NCBI RefSeq assembly: GCF_963662885.1
Contig: NZ_OY760059.1
Location: 1,488,001 to 1,552,000 of the forward strand
Direction: 5' to 3'
From: an uncultured Pseudodesulfovibrio sp.
GTDB taxonomy: Bacteria > Desulfobacterota > Desulfovibrionia > Desulfovibrionales > Desulfovibrionaceae
DNA length: 64,000 nt
In this document: positions 15,878 to 24,636 of the stretch, piece after piece
Layout of the letters: every line of letters starts with the position of its first letter
Position numbering within the stretch: the first letter of the stretch is position 1
Notes under the pieces: generated by a model
Told to the model about the DNA's origin: nothing
Database searches by the model: none
What the model saw: the letters and a program-made list of their open reading frames with translations, nothing else
Made by a program: the position numbers and the translations under genes

Positions 15878-15909
15878 GCGGGTCCCGACATCGGGACCCG
15901 CTTTTTTTG
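15878..15909 (+). terminator. Terminator after the sigma-factor operon
   Basis: GCGGGTCCCGA and TCGGGACCCGC pair around a short CA loop and are followed by seven T residues. It lies 27 bases after the stop of the secreted Ala-rich gene and ends the operon from 11992. Confidence 0.93.
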
Positions 15910-15993
15910 TGCTTTTCAACCACTGCCACTCTTCAAAACAGAGGAAATTCAGGGTATGCAACCCGTGACGACAGACCAACACAAGGTGCATGC

Positions 15994-16989
15994 ATGGCTG
16001 AACAGACCGATCCCGGCTCCCTTTCCGAAACCTATCTCCAGATCAGTCCTAATATCCTGGCGAGTTTCCCCAAATTCAGGCCCCCTGTGGACCTGTATGT
16101 CTTTGATCCGACGGTCGGCCGTACCGGACGCTATCTGCGGGCCGGGGATCGGTTGTCACGCGAAGGACAGGATGAGGTCGCAGGCTTCGCCGAGGACGGC
16201 AGGCTCTTTCTCCTGCGCGAGGACTACCGCATCTATGCCGAGCATCTGAGCAAGAAGCTCGGCCTGTTGCTGGTGGAGGAGGGGTTTCTGCCCCAGGAGG
16301 TGGCGGAGATATTCTTCATCGCCCTGCGCAACCGCATGACGGATTTTCTGAACCAGCCGCGTGAGGACACCTTCGAGGCGCTGCGCAAGGATGTCTCCAT
16401 CCTGGCCGAATACGTCTGGATCGACCCGAGCCGGGTGGCCTTTCTGACCCATACCCTGGAGCGGGACTACGATCTGGCCGTGCACTCGGTGAACACCATG
16501 CTCATCGGCCTGGCCCTGTATCTGCGCCTGACCGGGGACAGGGTGGAGAAGACCTCGCTCATCAGCCTGATCCTCGGGCTGCTGCTTCACGATCTGGGTA
16601 TGGTCATGGTCCCCAAATTCGTCCGCGACAAGACGCAGTTCCTGGTCCGCAGGGACCGGGAATCCATCGAGCGGCACATCGATTCCGGGCAGAACATGAT
16701 CCGGCGTCTCAAGATACAGGACCCGGTTATTCTGGAATGTATGGAGCAGCACCATGAGCGGCTGGACGGGTCCGGCTATCCGGCCCGCCGGTTCGACAAG
16801 AACATCTCCGTCATGGGCAAGCTCTGCGCCGTGGCCGATTCGTTTTCGGCCATTGTCGGCGATCGGCCCCACCGCTCGGCGCGGGATACGGCCGAGGCCG
16901 TGCAGCTGCTCGTCGGGGACGGCAAACGCTATGATCCGGCCCTGACCACCTTGCTGGCCCAGATCATGGACGAGCGTCTCACAGACTGA
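15994..16989 (+). CDS. HD-GYP domain protein (c-di-GMP phosphodiesterase)
   Basis: A 331-residue cytoplasmic protein starting MAEQTDPGSL at 15994, with AAGGTG upstream. An N-terminal domain of about 130 residues (DUF3391-like in position) precedes an HD-GYP domain. It has the metal-binding HDLGM, an HIDSGQNMI segment, and the signature HHERLDGSGYP, and lacks a response-regulator receiver. HD-GYP enzymes hydrolyse cyclic di-GMP and thereby control motility and biofilm. It stands after the sigma-operon terminator and is convergent with the GNAT gene, overlapping its end by 11 bp. Confidence 0.9.
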   Translation: MAEQTDPGSLSETYLQISPNILASFPKFRPPVDLYVFDPTVGRTGRYLRAGDRLSREGQDEVAGFAEDGRLFLLREDYRIYAEHLSKKLGLLLVEEGFLPQEVAEIFFIALRNRMTDFLNQPREDTFEALRKDVSILAEYVWIDPSRVAFLTHTLERDYDLAVHSVNTMLIGLALYLRLTGDRVEKTSLISLILGLLLHDLGMVMVPKFVRDKTQFLVRRDRESIERHIDSGQNMIRRLKIQDPVILECMEQHHERLDGSGYPARRFDKNISVMGKLCAVADSFSAIVGDRPHRSARDTAEAVQLLVGDGKRYDPALTTLLAQIMDERLTD

Positions 16990-17410
16990 TGTAGCCGCCC
17001 GCCGCGGACCGTTCGGGGTCCTCGAACCGGGCCATGGCCGTGAGCATGGGCTTGAACCCGAAACGGGCGTAGAACGGCTCCTTGCCCGGCACGGACCACA
17101 GGACCACGCTGGCCGTTCCCAGCCGTTCCATCATGGCCTCCATCATCCGGGTGCCGAGCCCCTTGCCCTGGCACTCCGGGAGCATGCACAGGTCGTAGAT
17201 GACCGACTGCACCGTGTGGTCGCTCAGGGCGCGCGCGATGCCTACCAAGGTCTGCCCGTCCCAGGCGAAACAGGTCAGGTCGCTGTTCTCAAACGTCTTG
17301 CGCAAAACATCCGGTTCGCGGGTGCCCAGCGGAGCCCGCTCGAAGATGGACGCAGCTTGCACCCAGTCGACGCCATCCAGCTCGAAGGTCAGGGTGATGT
17401 TTTCACTCAC
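16979..17410 (-). CDS. GNAT family N-acetyltransferase
   Basis: A 143-residue GNAT enzyme from GTG 17410, overlapping the thioesterase stop by four bases (GTGA). Motif A is LCMLPECQGKGLGTRMMEAM (acetyl-CoA pyrophosphate loop). The late motif YARFGFKPM is the usual GNAT C-terminal strand. The longer open frame upstream is a shadow of the thioesterase gene. The substrate is not predictable. Confidence 0.88.
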   Translation of the reverse strand: MSENITLTFELDGVDWVQAASIFERAPLGTREPDVLRKTFENSDLTCFAWDGQTLVGIARALSDHTVQSVIYDLCMLPECQGKGLGTRMMEAMMERLGTASVVLWSVPGKEPFYARFGFKPMLTAMARFEDPERSAAGGYISL

Positions 17411-18168
17411 GGGCGTTTCCACCAGGAGCGCATGCGCACGATTTCCTTGTTGTCCGAAACACGGGTCAGGCCGTGCAGGTAGGTGTCCATGGACTGGTCC
17501 GGTTCGCCCTTGGCGCATTCGGAGACCAATTCGTCGCCGGGGAACGCCTCGCTGCGGAACTGGATGTCCACTCCGTGACAGCGGTTGTCCGCGATCCACT
17601 CGGCGGGTACGGCTTCGAAGCAGTATTCCAGATATTTCACGTTGTTCACGTGGCCGTTGATGTCCATGTCCGAACGCCGGGCCTTGATCTGCGTTTGGTG
17701 CTCGCCCCACTTGAGCCGGGTCACGGCTTTGGTGGGGAAGGTCAGGGCATGCTCGCGGTCCGGAATGAACCGCTCGTGGAGCACGGTGTGGGGCGGGTCC
17801 GGGCGATGCGTTTTGGTGTTCATGGTCACCCATGAGGTGGTCGCCCGGCCCATGGTGCCATCCTGGTCGAGGACCAGAAAGTCGCGCAGGGCGACGAGCC
17901 GCTCATTGCCCGAGGGCCAGGTGATGATGTTCGTACGCCCGCCGAAGCCCGGCAGCCGGTCAACCATGAGGTGCAGGCGGGCCAGAATCCAGAAATGGCC
18001 GCTCTGTTCCAGGTCGTGATGACCGAAGCCGAGGGTGTCCGCGTGGCGCGAAGCGATGTCCTGCAACTGGTTGCAGATGGCGGTCACGGACACGCGCCCG
18101 TCAGGACGCGGTTCGTAAGAGCGGATGTCGTAGCCGTGTTCGAAAGTAAGGGGGGATTGGGTTGTCAT
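17407..18168 (-). CDS. Acyl-ACP thioesterase
   Basis: A 253-residue double hot-dog protein of the FatA/FatB-like bacterial acyl-ACP thioesterase family. It hydrolyses acyl-ACP and so releases free fatty acids. The N-terminal hot-dog has LQDIASRHADTLGFGHHDL and FWILARLHLMVDRLPGFGG; the second has the catalytic-type RRSDMDINGHVNNVKYLEY with the Asp/Asn/His arrangement. First gene of a two-gene unit with the GNAT. Confidence 0.9.
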   Translation of the reverse strand: MTTQSPLTFEHGYDIRSYEPRPDGRVSVTAICNQLQDIASRHADTLGFGHHDLEQSGHFWILARLHLMVDRLPGFGGRTNIITWPSGNERLVALRDFLVLDQDGTMGRATTSWVTMNTKTHRPDPPHTVLHERFIPDREHALTFPTKAVTRLKWGEHQTQIKARRSDMDINGHVNNVKYLEYCFEAVPAEWIADNRCHGVDIQFRSEAFPGDELVSECAKGEPDQSMDTYLHGLTRVSDNKEIVRMRSWWKRP

Positions 18169-18214
18169 GGCATCCCCTTCGTAGGGCAGTTCGCCCCGGG
18201 TGTAAAGGATGTGT

Positions 18215-18907
18215 TCAACGGTGCGCAGTGGTGCCCAGAATACGGTCGATCTCGCCGGATTCCCGCATGGCTCTAAGCTCGCCCGTGATCATCGGTACGA
18301 GGTCTTTGTGGCGTCGGTTGAGGTAGTGATAGAGCGGCACGACCACCAGGGGCGGTTCGTTGATGCGCAGACACTCCATGCCCGGTTTGGCCATTTCGGC
18401 CTTGGCCCATGCCCGGTCCACCAGCAGGGCGTCGAGCCGCCCTTCGAGGAGCAGGGCCATCAGCTTTTTCTCATAGGGCAGCTTGGTCACGTCGGGCATG
18501 TCCTGGGTAAGCATCTCGGCATAGCGGTTGCCGATCTTGATGCCCAGATGGAGCTTGGAAATGGCCTCCGGATTGACGTGTTCCAGGCTGGTGTTGCAGG
18601 TCAGGACGATCCCTTCCAGCAGGTTTACGGGGACGTCTACGCGAATGAGGTTGGGGTATTGTTCCTCGATGGCCTCGATGCGGTTCACGTCGCCGTCCAC
18701 CTGGCCGGTGTCGGCCATCTCTAGGGACCGGGCGGCGGGCATTCGCCGTCCTTCGACCTTCACGCCGATGCGTTCATAGGCTTCCTTGAGCACCTTGAGG
18801 GATTCGACGGACAGGGAACCCCCGCCATAGCCGAGGACCAGAGACTCTCCGGCCAGGGCCGGGGATGCCAGGAGCAGAGCGACTATGCACAACAGGATGA
18901 TACGCAT
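18215..18907 (-). CDS. Periplasmic substrate-binding-like protein
   Basis: About 230 residues with a signal peptide (RIILLCIVALLLASPALAGE). It has the type 2 periplasmic-binding fold of the SBP_bac_3 group (SLKVLKEAYERIGVKVEGRR, LHLGIKIGNRYAE, LLEGRLDALLVDRAWAKAEM). There is no ABC permease nearby, so it is probably a stand-alone or sensor-type binding protein. The start is uncertain: MRIILL at 18907 is used, but codons at 18928 and 18946 are in frame and none has a good ribosome-binding site. Confidence 0.78.
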   Translation of the reverse strand: MRIILLCIVALLLASPALAGESLVLGYGGGSLSVESLKVLKEAYERIGVKVEGRRMPAARSLEMADTGQVDGDVNRIEAIEEQYPNLIRVDVPVNLLEGIVLTCNTSLEHVNPEAISKLHLGIKIGNRYAEMLTQDMPDVTKLPYEKKLMALLLEGRLDALLVDRAWAKAEMAKPGMECLRINEPPLVVVPLYHYLNRRHKDLVPMITGELRAMRESGEIDRILGTTAHR

Positions 18908-18991
18908 TGGGTTGTAAGCATACATCGATTTTTTGCGGAGGTCCATGGGGGACGCGCAAAGAAGCCGTCAATCCTGCATCGGAAGCCGGGA

Positions 18992-19585
18992 TCAGGACAG
19001 GAAGTTGCGCACGCCGGTGAAGGCGATCTGGGCGGCCATGGCCGACAGGACCAGCCCGGTGATCTTGGTCAGCACGTTGAGGCCCATGCGGCCGATGACC
19101 CGCTTGAGGCTGGTGGCGGAGAAGAGAATCACGCCCACGGACAGGCAGGCGCAGATCAGAGCTCCCGCGCCGGTCAGCTTCTGCTCGGTGGAGGACAGCT
19201 CGGCGCCGAGAATGAGCAGGGTACCGATGGTCGCCGGACCCACGGTGATGGGCATGGCCAGCGGAACCACGGCCACGTCGGCGTCGTCTTCCGGTTCGGG
19301 ACGCTGTTTCTTGCCCGAAACCAGGGAGACCGCGGACAGAAACAGCAACGCCCCGGAGCCGATCCGGAAGCCGTCCAGGGTGATGCCCAACGTGGAAAAG
19401 ATCGGGTTGCCCGCGAAATACAGCACCAGCGAAATGACCAGCACCGCCGTGGTCGTCCGGATGGCCAGCCTGTGCTGCTCCCCTTTGTCCATCTCCTCGG
19501 TCAGGGACAGGAACACGGACAGCACGAAGAACGGCGTCAACAGGAAGAACCACTTTATGTAGAGCGAAATAAACAGGTTGATCAT
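18992..19585 (-). CDS. marC: MarC family inner-membrane protein
   Basis: A 197-residue protein with six membrane segments. The family signature MPITVGPATIGTLL is preceded by GSGALLFLSAVSLVSG, and the first helix ends FFVLSVFLSLTEEMD. MarC proteins are integral membrane proteins with no settled transport role. The ATG overlaps the stop of the AT-rich gene upstream by four bases (ATGA), so its translation appears to have become dependent on that foreign-looking gene. Confidence 0.9.
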   Translation of the reverse strand: MINLFISLYIKWFFLLTPFFVLSVFLSLTEEMDKGEQHRLAIRTTTAVLVISLVLYFAGNPIFSTLGITLDGFRIGSGALLFLSAVSLVSGKKQRPEPEDDADVAVVPLAMPITVGPATIGTLLILGAELSSTEQKLTGAGALICACLSVGVILFSATSLKRVIGRMGLNVLTKITGLVLSAMAAQIAFTGVRNFLS

Positions 19586-20286
19586 TGCTCATTATCACTT
19601 GTTAATGATTTTAGTAGGGACAGAGCATCATCTTTTATCTTCACAACATCATATCTGGCATGAAAAAGATTGATGTTATCGTAGCTGTATTTTTCTTTCT
19701 CAAATATGAAGCTTAGCTCATTTAACAATTCAACTATCTTGTAATACTTAGATGAATCATCATTAATTTGCTTTGTCACTGATGTGTACTTGTCAACTAT
19801 TTCCATTTGGTTCTTTGCTGATATTTGTATGCGTTCATTGGTGTGGTATATGTTTAATATTACATACAAGTCTTCAACAAAGAAGTGATATTTATTCGTT
19901 TCGAAAGCTGCTAGAAGTTGATGCAAATCCCAAAAGACATTGCTTCTGATTAATAATTGAATCCGTTTGTGTGCTGTTAAATTAAGCTCTTTTGTATTAT
20001 ATTTTATGAAGTATTCTTTTGAGGGAAGGAATTGCGCTTTTTCCCCTAGCCCTCTAAATAGTTTAATAATGTTTAGAGCTCCTGCCCAGTTCGCACTGAG
20101 ATTGCTCAGCGAATTTTCAACATTAGCAGTTATTATATCGATGCCACCTTCAAGATACCTAGCTTTTATCTCTTCATAATCTTTTTGTTTATAATATTTT
20201 TTTGAAGCAAAAAAATAGGTAATGAAGGCTAGAAGGATCGGAGCTAGCATGGCTCCATAATCTTTTATTAGAGTTGAGTAAGGCAT
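19582..20286 (-). CDS. AT-rich orphan membrane-anchored protein
   Basis: About 234 residues from ATG 20286. One N-terminal membrane segment (YGAMLAPILLAFITYFFA) precedes a Lys/Tyr/Ile-rich cytosolic helical domain (KKYYKQKDYEEIKARYLEGG onward). Base composition is strikingly AT-rich (roughly 30-35% GC by eye, versus about 60% around it), with codon use to match. I recognise no domain; the layout of a TM anchor plus helical domain is common among phage- and defence-island proteins. It starts at the edge of a GC-rich hairpin repeat and ends inside marC. Confidence 0.75.
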   Translation of the reverse strand: MPYSTLIKDYGAMLAPILLAFITYFFASKKYYKQKDYEEIKARYLEGGIDIITANVENSLSNLSANWAGALNIIKLFRGLGEKAQFLPSKEYFIKYNTKELNLTAHKRIQLLIRSNVFWDLHQLLAAFETNKYHFFVEDLYVILNIYHTNERIQISAKNQMEIVDKYTSVTKQINDDSSKYYKIVELLNELSFIFEKEKYSYDNINLFHARYDVVKIKDDALSLLKSLTSDNEQ

Positions 20287-20420
20287 GTGACCCTGCGCGA
20301 AGCGCACCCAAAAAGTTTAGGAGAGGAGAGGGGATGGGGGTCCGGGGGAAGGGGAGAGGGGAAGCCCTTTTCAAAGGGTTCCCCTCTCCCCTTCCCCCGG
20401 CCACCGGAGGCATCCTCCGC
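20287..20420. repeat. REP-like GC-rich hairpin element
   Basis: The core at 20342-20400 is a nearly perfect palindrome: a CCGGGGGAAGGGGAGAGGGG arm and its complement around CCCTTTTCAAAGGG. A purine-rich stretch precedes it (GGAGAGGAGAGGGG) and CCACCGGAGGCATCC follows. I associate this layout with dispersed intergenic repeats of Desulfovibrio-type genomes, but only one copy is in this window. It lies between recN and the AT-rich gene and could terminate or stabilise transcripts in both directions. Confidence 0.75.
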
Positions 20421-20421
20421 C

Positions 20422-22044
20422 TTATTTACACAATTTCTCTGCCAGGGCCGCACCCTGTTCTCCGCCTCCGGCCATGCGGGCCAGTTCGCATTTTATTTCG
20501 TCGGCGTCCAGTCGTTCGCAGCGCGTGTAAGTGGCATTGTCCACGACTTCCTTTTTGATGAGGAAGTGACGGTCGGCCATGCGGGCGAGCTGGGGCCAGT
20601 GGGTGATGAGCAGCATCTGCTGGCGGTCTGCCAGGGCGCGCAGCTTCTTGCCCACGGAGTTGAGCGTCAGTCCGCCGATGCCGGCGTCCACCTCGTCGAA
20701 GATGAGCGAGGGCCGGGCGTCGTTTTCCTCGCCGTCCGCGTTGCCGTGGCCGCGCATGGTTACCAGGGCGAGCAGGAACCGGGAGAGCTCGCCGCCCGAG
20801 GCGATCTTGTCCAGCGGCTGGGCGGGCTGGCCCGGGTTGGGCACCCACATGAGCCTGCCGCGCATGTCTTCGCAGCCCGGATAGAGTTCGCGGGCGTCGA
20901 ATTCGAAGTGGACCTTGACGTGCTCGGAAAATCCGAGGTCGGTCAACTCGTCCACGATGCGGATGGCCAGCTCTCCGGCGGCCTTCTTGCGCGCCTTGTT
21001 GAGCTTGGTCAGGGTCTCCTTGAGCGCGGCGGCCGCCTGATCCTCCTCGCGGGCGAGGTTCTTCATGTCCAGGGCGCAGGCATCAAGGAAGGAGAGGCTT
21101 TCGTCGATTTCCGATTTCATGTCAACGATTTCGTCCAGGCCGCGCCGCAGTTTCCGCTTGAGCTTGGCCAGTTCGAACAGGCGAGCCTCGATGTCGTCGA
21201 GGGACATGGGATCGTCGTCGTCCATGTCCGACGGGCCACGCCGCAGCCTCGAGTCCATGTCGTGCAGGCGCATGCGCAGTTCTTCGATGGCCTCGCGGTC
21301 CTCCTCGAATCCGGGGAAGAGGCGGGCCACGATCTCCATCTCGCGGTTGAGCAGGGTCATGGCGTCGAGCAGGCCGACCTCGCCGTGCAGAATGTCCAGG
21401 GCGTTTTGCAGGCACTCGCCCGCGCGCTCACGGTCCTTGAGGATCTTCTTGCGCTCTTCGAGTTCGTTTTCCTCGTCCGGCTGCGGGTCCACGCTTTCGA
21501 TTTCCTTGCGCTGGAACTCCAGAAATTCACGCTGCTTTTGCAGGGCTTCGAATTTTTCGGACAACTGCCGCTTGCGTTCGAGCACGTCGTTGAGCACGGC
21601 CAGGCGTTCGTTGCGCTCGCCGGGCAGGGACTGATCCGGCAAAAAGGAGTCGAGGATCTCGGATTGGAAGGCCGGGGAGAGCAGCTTCTGCTGCCCGTGC
21701 TGGGAGGTGTGGATGACCAGTCGGGCGGCCATGTCGCGGATGGTCGGCTGAGAGGACAGGGTGTCGTTGACGAACACCCGGCTGCGCCCGGTCTCAGCGG
21801 ACAGTTCGCGCCGGATCACGGTCTCGCCCTCGGGCAGGACGAAGAGCGCTTCCACCGTTGCCTTTTCCGCACCGGGCCGGACGAGTTTCTTGTCCATGCG
21901 CTCGCCCATGAGGAAGTCCACGGCCCGCATGATGAAGGATTTGCCCGCGCCGGTTTCGCCGGTCAGTGTGTTCAGGCCGGTCGAGAACTCCAGTTCGGCG
22001 TCCTCGATAAGGGCCAGGTTGCGGATGCGCAGCAGTTCGAGCAT
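20422..22044 (-). CDS. recN: DNA repair protein RecN
   Basis: A 540-residue SMC-like ATPase of recombinational double-strand-break repair. Walker A is TGETGAGKS near residue 30, followed by two long charged coiled-coil segments (about 150-360). The signature is IASGGELSRFLLAL and Walker B is LIFDEVDAGIGG near the C-terminus. Start MLELLRIRNLALIEDAELEF at 22044 matches the family; upstream frame is non-coding. The stop lies at the REP-like repeat. Confidence 0.96.
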   Translation of the reverse strand: MLELLRIRNLALIEDAELEFSTGLNTLTGETGAGKSFIMRAVDFLMGERMDKKLVRPGAEKATVEALFVLPEGETVIRRELSAETGRSRVFVNDTLSSQPTIRDMAARLVIHTSQHGQQKLLSPAFQSEILDSFLPDQSLPGERNERLAVLNDVLERKRQLSEKFEALQKQREFLEFQRKEIESVDPQPDEENELEERKKILKDRERAGECLQNALDILHGEVGLLDAMTLLNREMEIVARLFPGFEEDREAIEELRMRLHDMDSRLRRGPSDMDDDDPMSLDDIEARLFELAKLKRKLRRGLDEIVDMKSEIDESLSFLDACALDMKNLAREEDQAAAALKETLTKLNKARKKAAGELAIRIVDELTDLGFSEHVKVHFEFDARELYPGCEDMRGRLMWVPNPGQPAQPLDKIASGGELSRFLLALVTMRGHGNADGEENDARPSLIFDEVDAGIGGLTLNSVGKKLRALADRQQMLLITHWPQLARMADRHFLIKKEVVDNATYTRCERLDADEIKCELARMAGGGEQGAALAEKLCK

Positions 22045-22290
22045 GTGGTGGTGCCTCCGGGGCCGGGGATCGATCGTTACGGTCAGTACGCGGTGAAGGA
22101 CGTGTCGCGGGCCGGTCTTTCCGCCCCGCGGGTCCGAATAATCGGGATAACGTGTGTCTTTATACACCAGAGCCGCCCCGCGGAAAAGGGGAACGTGGGC
22201 ATTGTGGATGCGGGGCTGTCTGCCTGTTCGGCCAAGGAGCAATAATAATGTCCCAAGGGTAGTGTCGGGAGTAATTTGGAGGACGTGGTA

Positions 22291-24636
22291 ATGTCTGCAC
22301 AGATGTTGGCGGCAGCCACAGGGGGACGCTCCATGCTGGAACTGCAACGCATTCGGACGAGACTGGGCATCGTGGCCCGGGTCATCTCCTGTGAGCTGGA
22401 CAGGGTCAAGGACACCCTGCATTACCTGGCGTGCCATACGCTGGAGCTTTTTCAGATAACGCCGCACGACCCGGCCCTGATCAGCGCCTGGCTCGCGCGC
22501 GAAGGGTTTTCCGTGAGCGAGGACGGATTCTTCCAGAGTTTGCCAAACCTCGAGGCGTACCGGGAAGGGGGGCTGCCCGAGGGCGTGATGAGCTATTCAT
22601 GGCCGCCGGACCGTATCCACGACCAGAACGCCCGGTATCGGCTCTTCTGCCATCGCAATATGGGCAATCTGCTGTGCACGCTGCAGGGGCGGCTCCCCGG
22701 CACGGTGTGGGTCTACTACCAGGACGTGACCAACACGGCCATCCAGTATCCGTACATAGATCAGAGCACGGCCATCACGCCGGATTTCCAGTGGTCGGAT
22801 TATCACACCTATGCCTCGGTCAGCCCCGAAGCCAACCCCGAGCGCGAGGTCCGCTGGTCCCCGCCGCACATCGACTACGCAGGGCAGGGGCTGATTATCG
22901 CCGCCTCCATCCCCATTTACGACAACGACGAGTTCATAGCGCTCTGGTCCATCGACCTGCGCGTGGAGAGTCTGGTCCGGACTTCGGTTCTGGCCCCGGC
23001 CTATCCCTCCCAACTGACCTGCGTGGTGGGCGCAGACGGCATGGTCATTGCCGCCAGCCGGGGCATTGTGGTGGAGGACATGGTCAAGGGGGAGAAGTCC
23101 GTGGTCCCCTTCCGCGAGCTGCACCCCGCCTTTGCCGATCTGGACCTGGAGGAGCTGCTGGAACTGCGCCAGGGGTGCCGGTCGGTCGGGGGCGAGGACG
23201 ACGATTTTCACGTCTGCTGGGTGGACCTGCACTGCATGGACTGGCTGTGCATCACGGTCCTGAGCAGGGAGGACCTGCTGGACACGGCCAAGGAACAGTT
23301 CCGCACTGCCTTCGACAACCTGGGGTTGGGCCGCCCGGACTCGTCGGTGGGAATCGACGACCTGCCTTCTGAATTCCTGGAGCTGGGCGAGGCCTACAAC
23401 CAGATGGTCGAGAAACTCAACCTGGCCAAAGCCGACCTCATACGCCAGAAGGCAGAGTTGTCGCGGCAAAAGGAACGAGCCGAGAACGCCAACGAGGCCA
23501 AGACTTTTTTCCTGGCCAACATGAGCCACGAACTGCGCACCCCGCTCAACGGCATCGTGGGCATGCACCGGCTGCTCCTGGATACCGAACTGGACGAGGA
23601 GCAGGCCGAATACGTGGATCTGGCCGTGCAGTCCGTATCCAGGCTGACCGATCTGGTCGGGGACATCCTCGACCTGACGCGAATCGAGGCCGACAAGCTG
23701 TCCCTGAGCGAGGGGCCGTTCAATCTGAGGGAGATTCTGGGCTTTGCAGGCCAGCTTTTCGCGCCATCCTGCCAGGACAAGGGCATCTCCCTGAGCATCT
23801 ATGTGGACCCGGCCGTACCCGAGGTGCTGGTGGGCGACGCCGTTCGTTTTCAGCAGGTGGTCAACAATCTGGTGGGCAACGCGGTCAAGTTCACGGACAC
23901 CGGGAGCGTGGAGGTGGAGGCCTACCCGCTGCCGGGCGGCGGACCCGACGGATGCCAGGTGCTGTTTGCGGTGTCCGACACCGGTATCGGCATGGACGAG
24001 TCGGAAATGGAAGGGCTGTTCGAGCCGTTCAAACAGGCTGAAATCGGCTATGGCAGACGGTTTCAGGGCGCGGGGCTCGGCCTGTCCATCGTCCGCCGCT
24101 TGGTGAACCTCATGGGCGGAAGCGTGGACGCGGCCAGCCGTCCGGGGCTGGGCACGGCCTTTCACTTCTGCATGCCCTTCGGTCTGCTCAGCCGCGCAGC
24201 GGAAGAGGCTCTGGACGGGCCGGTTCCGTTTTGCCGCCCCGAAGGCGATTGCGCCGTTCTTCTGGCCGAAGACGAGCCGATCAACCGTATGGCCCTTACG
24301 GCGTTTTTGGAGAAGATCGGGTACAAAGCCTCTGCCGCGGAAAATGGGGCCGAGGCCTTGCGCGCGCTCGATGCCGGGAATTTTGGTCTGGTGCTCATGG
24401 ATATCCAGATGCCGGTCATGGACGGTGTCACCGCCATACGTGCCATCCGGAGCGGTGAGGCGGGCGAGCGCAACGCAAGCATCCCCATCGTGGCCCTGAC
24501 CGCCTTTGCCATGTCCGGCGACCGGGGGAATTTCATTGAGGCCGGGGCCAACGAGTACCTGCCCAAACCTGTCGACCTGGATCAACTGGCCCAGGTCATG
24601 ACCCGACTGTTGAATGGAAGCGCTTTGTCAGCCTAG
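22291..24636 (+). CDS. Hybrid sensor histidine kinase with Cache-like input domain
   Basis: 781 residues from ATG 22291 (GGAGG eight bases upstream). Order: a helical start; a Cache-like sensor at about 100-250 (VYYQDVTNTAIQYPYIDQS, then IIAASIPIYDNDEFIALWSI); a linker helix; HisKA with MSHELRTPLNGIVG (His 413); HATPase_c with NLVGNAVKFTDTG, DTGIGM and GAGLGLSIV; and a C-terminal receiver with LMDIQMPVMDG (phospho-acceptor Asp 704). No membrane segment is visible, which is unusual for a Cache kinase. It is divergent from recN. There is no separate response regulator next to it. Confidence 0.9.
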   Translation: MSAQMLAAATGGRSMLELQRIRTRLGIVARVISCELDRVKDTLHYLACHTLELFQITPHDPALISAWLAREGFSVSEDGFFQSLPNLEAYREGGLPEGVMSYSWPPDRIHDQNARYRLFCHRNMGNLLCTLQGRLPGTVWVYYQDVTNTAIQYPYIDQSTAITPDFQWSDYHTYASVSPEANPEREVRWSPPHIDYAGQGLIIAASIPIYDNDEFIALWSIDLRVESLVRTSVLAPAYPSQLTCVVGADGMVIAASRGIVVEDMVKGEKSVVPFRELHPAFADLDLEELLELRQGCRSVGGEDDDFHVCWVDLHCMDWLCITVLSREDLLDTAKEQFRTAFDNLGLGRPDSSVGIDDLPSEFLELGEAYNQMVEKLNLAKADLIRQKAELSRQKERAENANEAKTFFLANMSHELRTPLNGIVGMHRLLLDTELDEEQAEYVDLAVQSVSRLTDLVGDILDLTRIEADKLSLSEGPFNLREILGFAGQLFAPSCQDKGISLSIYVDPAVPEVLVGDAVRFQQVVNNLVGNAVKFTDTGSVEVEAYPLPGGGPDGCQVLFAVSDTGIGMDESEMEGLFEPFKQAEIGYGRRFQGAGLGLSIVRRLVNLMGGSVDAASRPGLGTAFHFCMPFGLLSRAAEEALDGPVPFCRPEGDCAVLLAEDEPINRMALTAFLEKIGYKASAAENGAEALRALDAGNFGLVLMDIQMPVMDGVTAIRAIRSGEAGERNASIPIVALTAFAMSGDRGNFIEAGANEYLPKPVDLDQLAQVMTRLLNGSALSA

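Noticed and set aside
20287..22245. Plus-strand ORF of 652 aa
   Set aside because: Antisense shadow of recN, created by high GC content. It begins inside the hairpin repeat.
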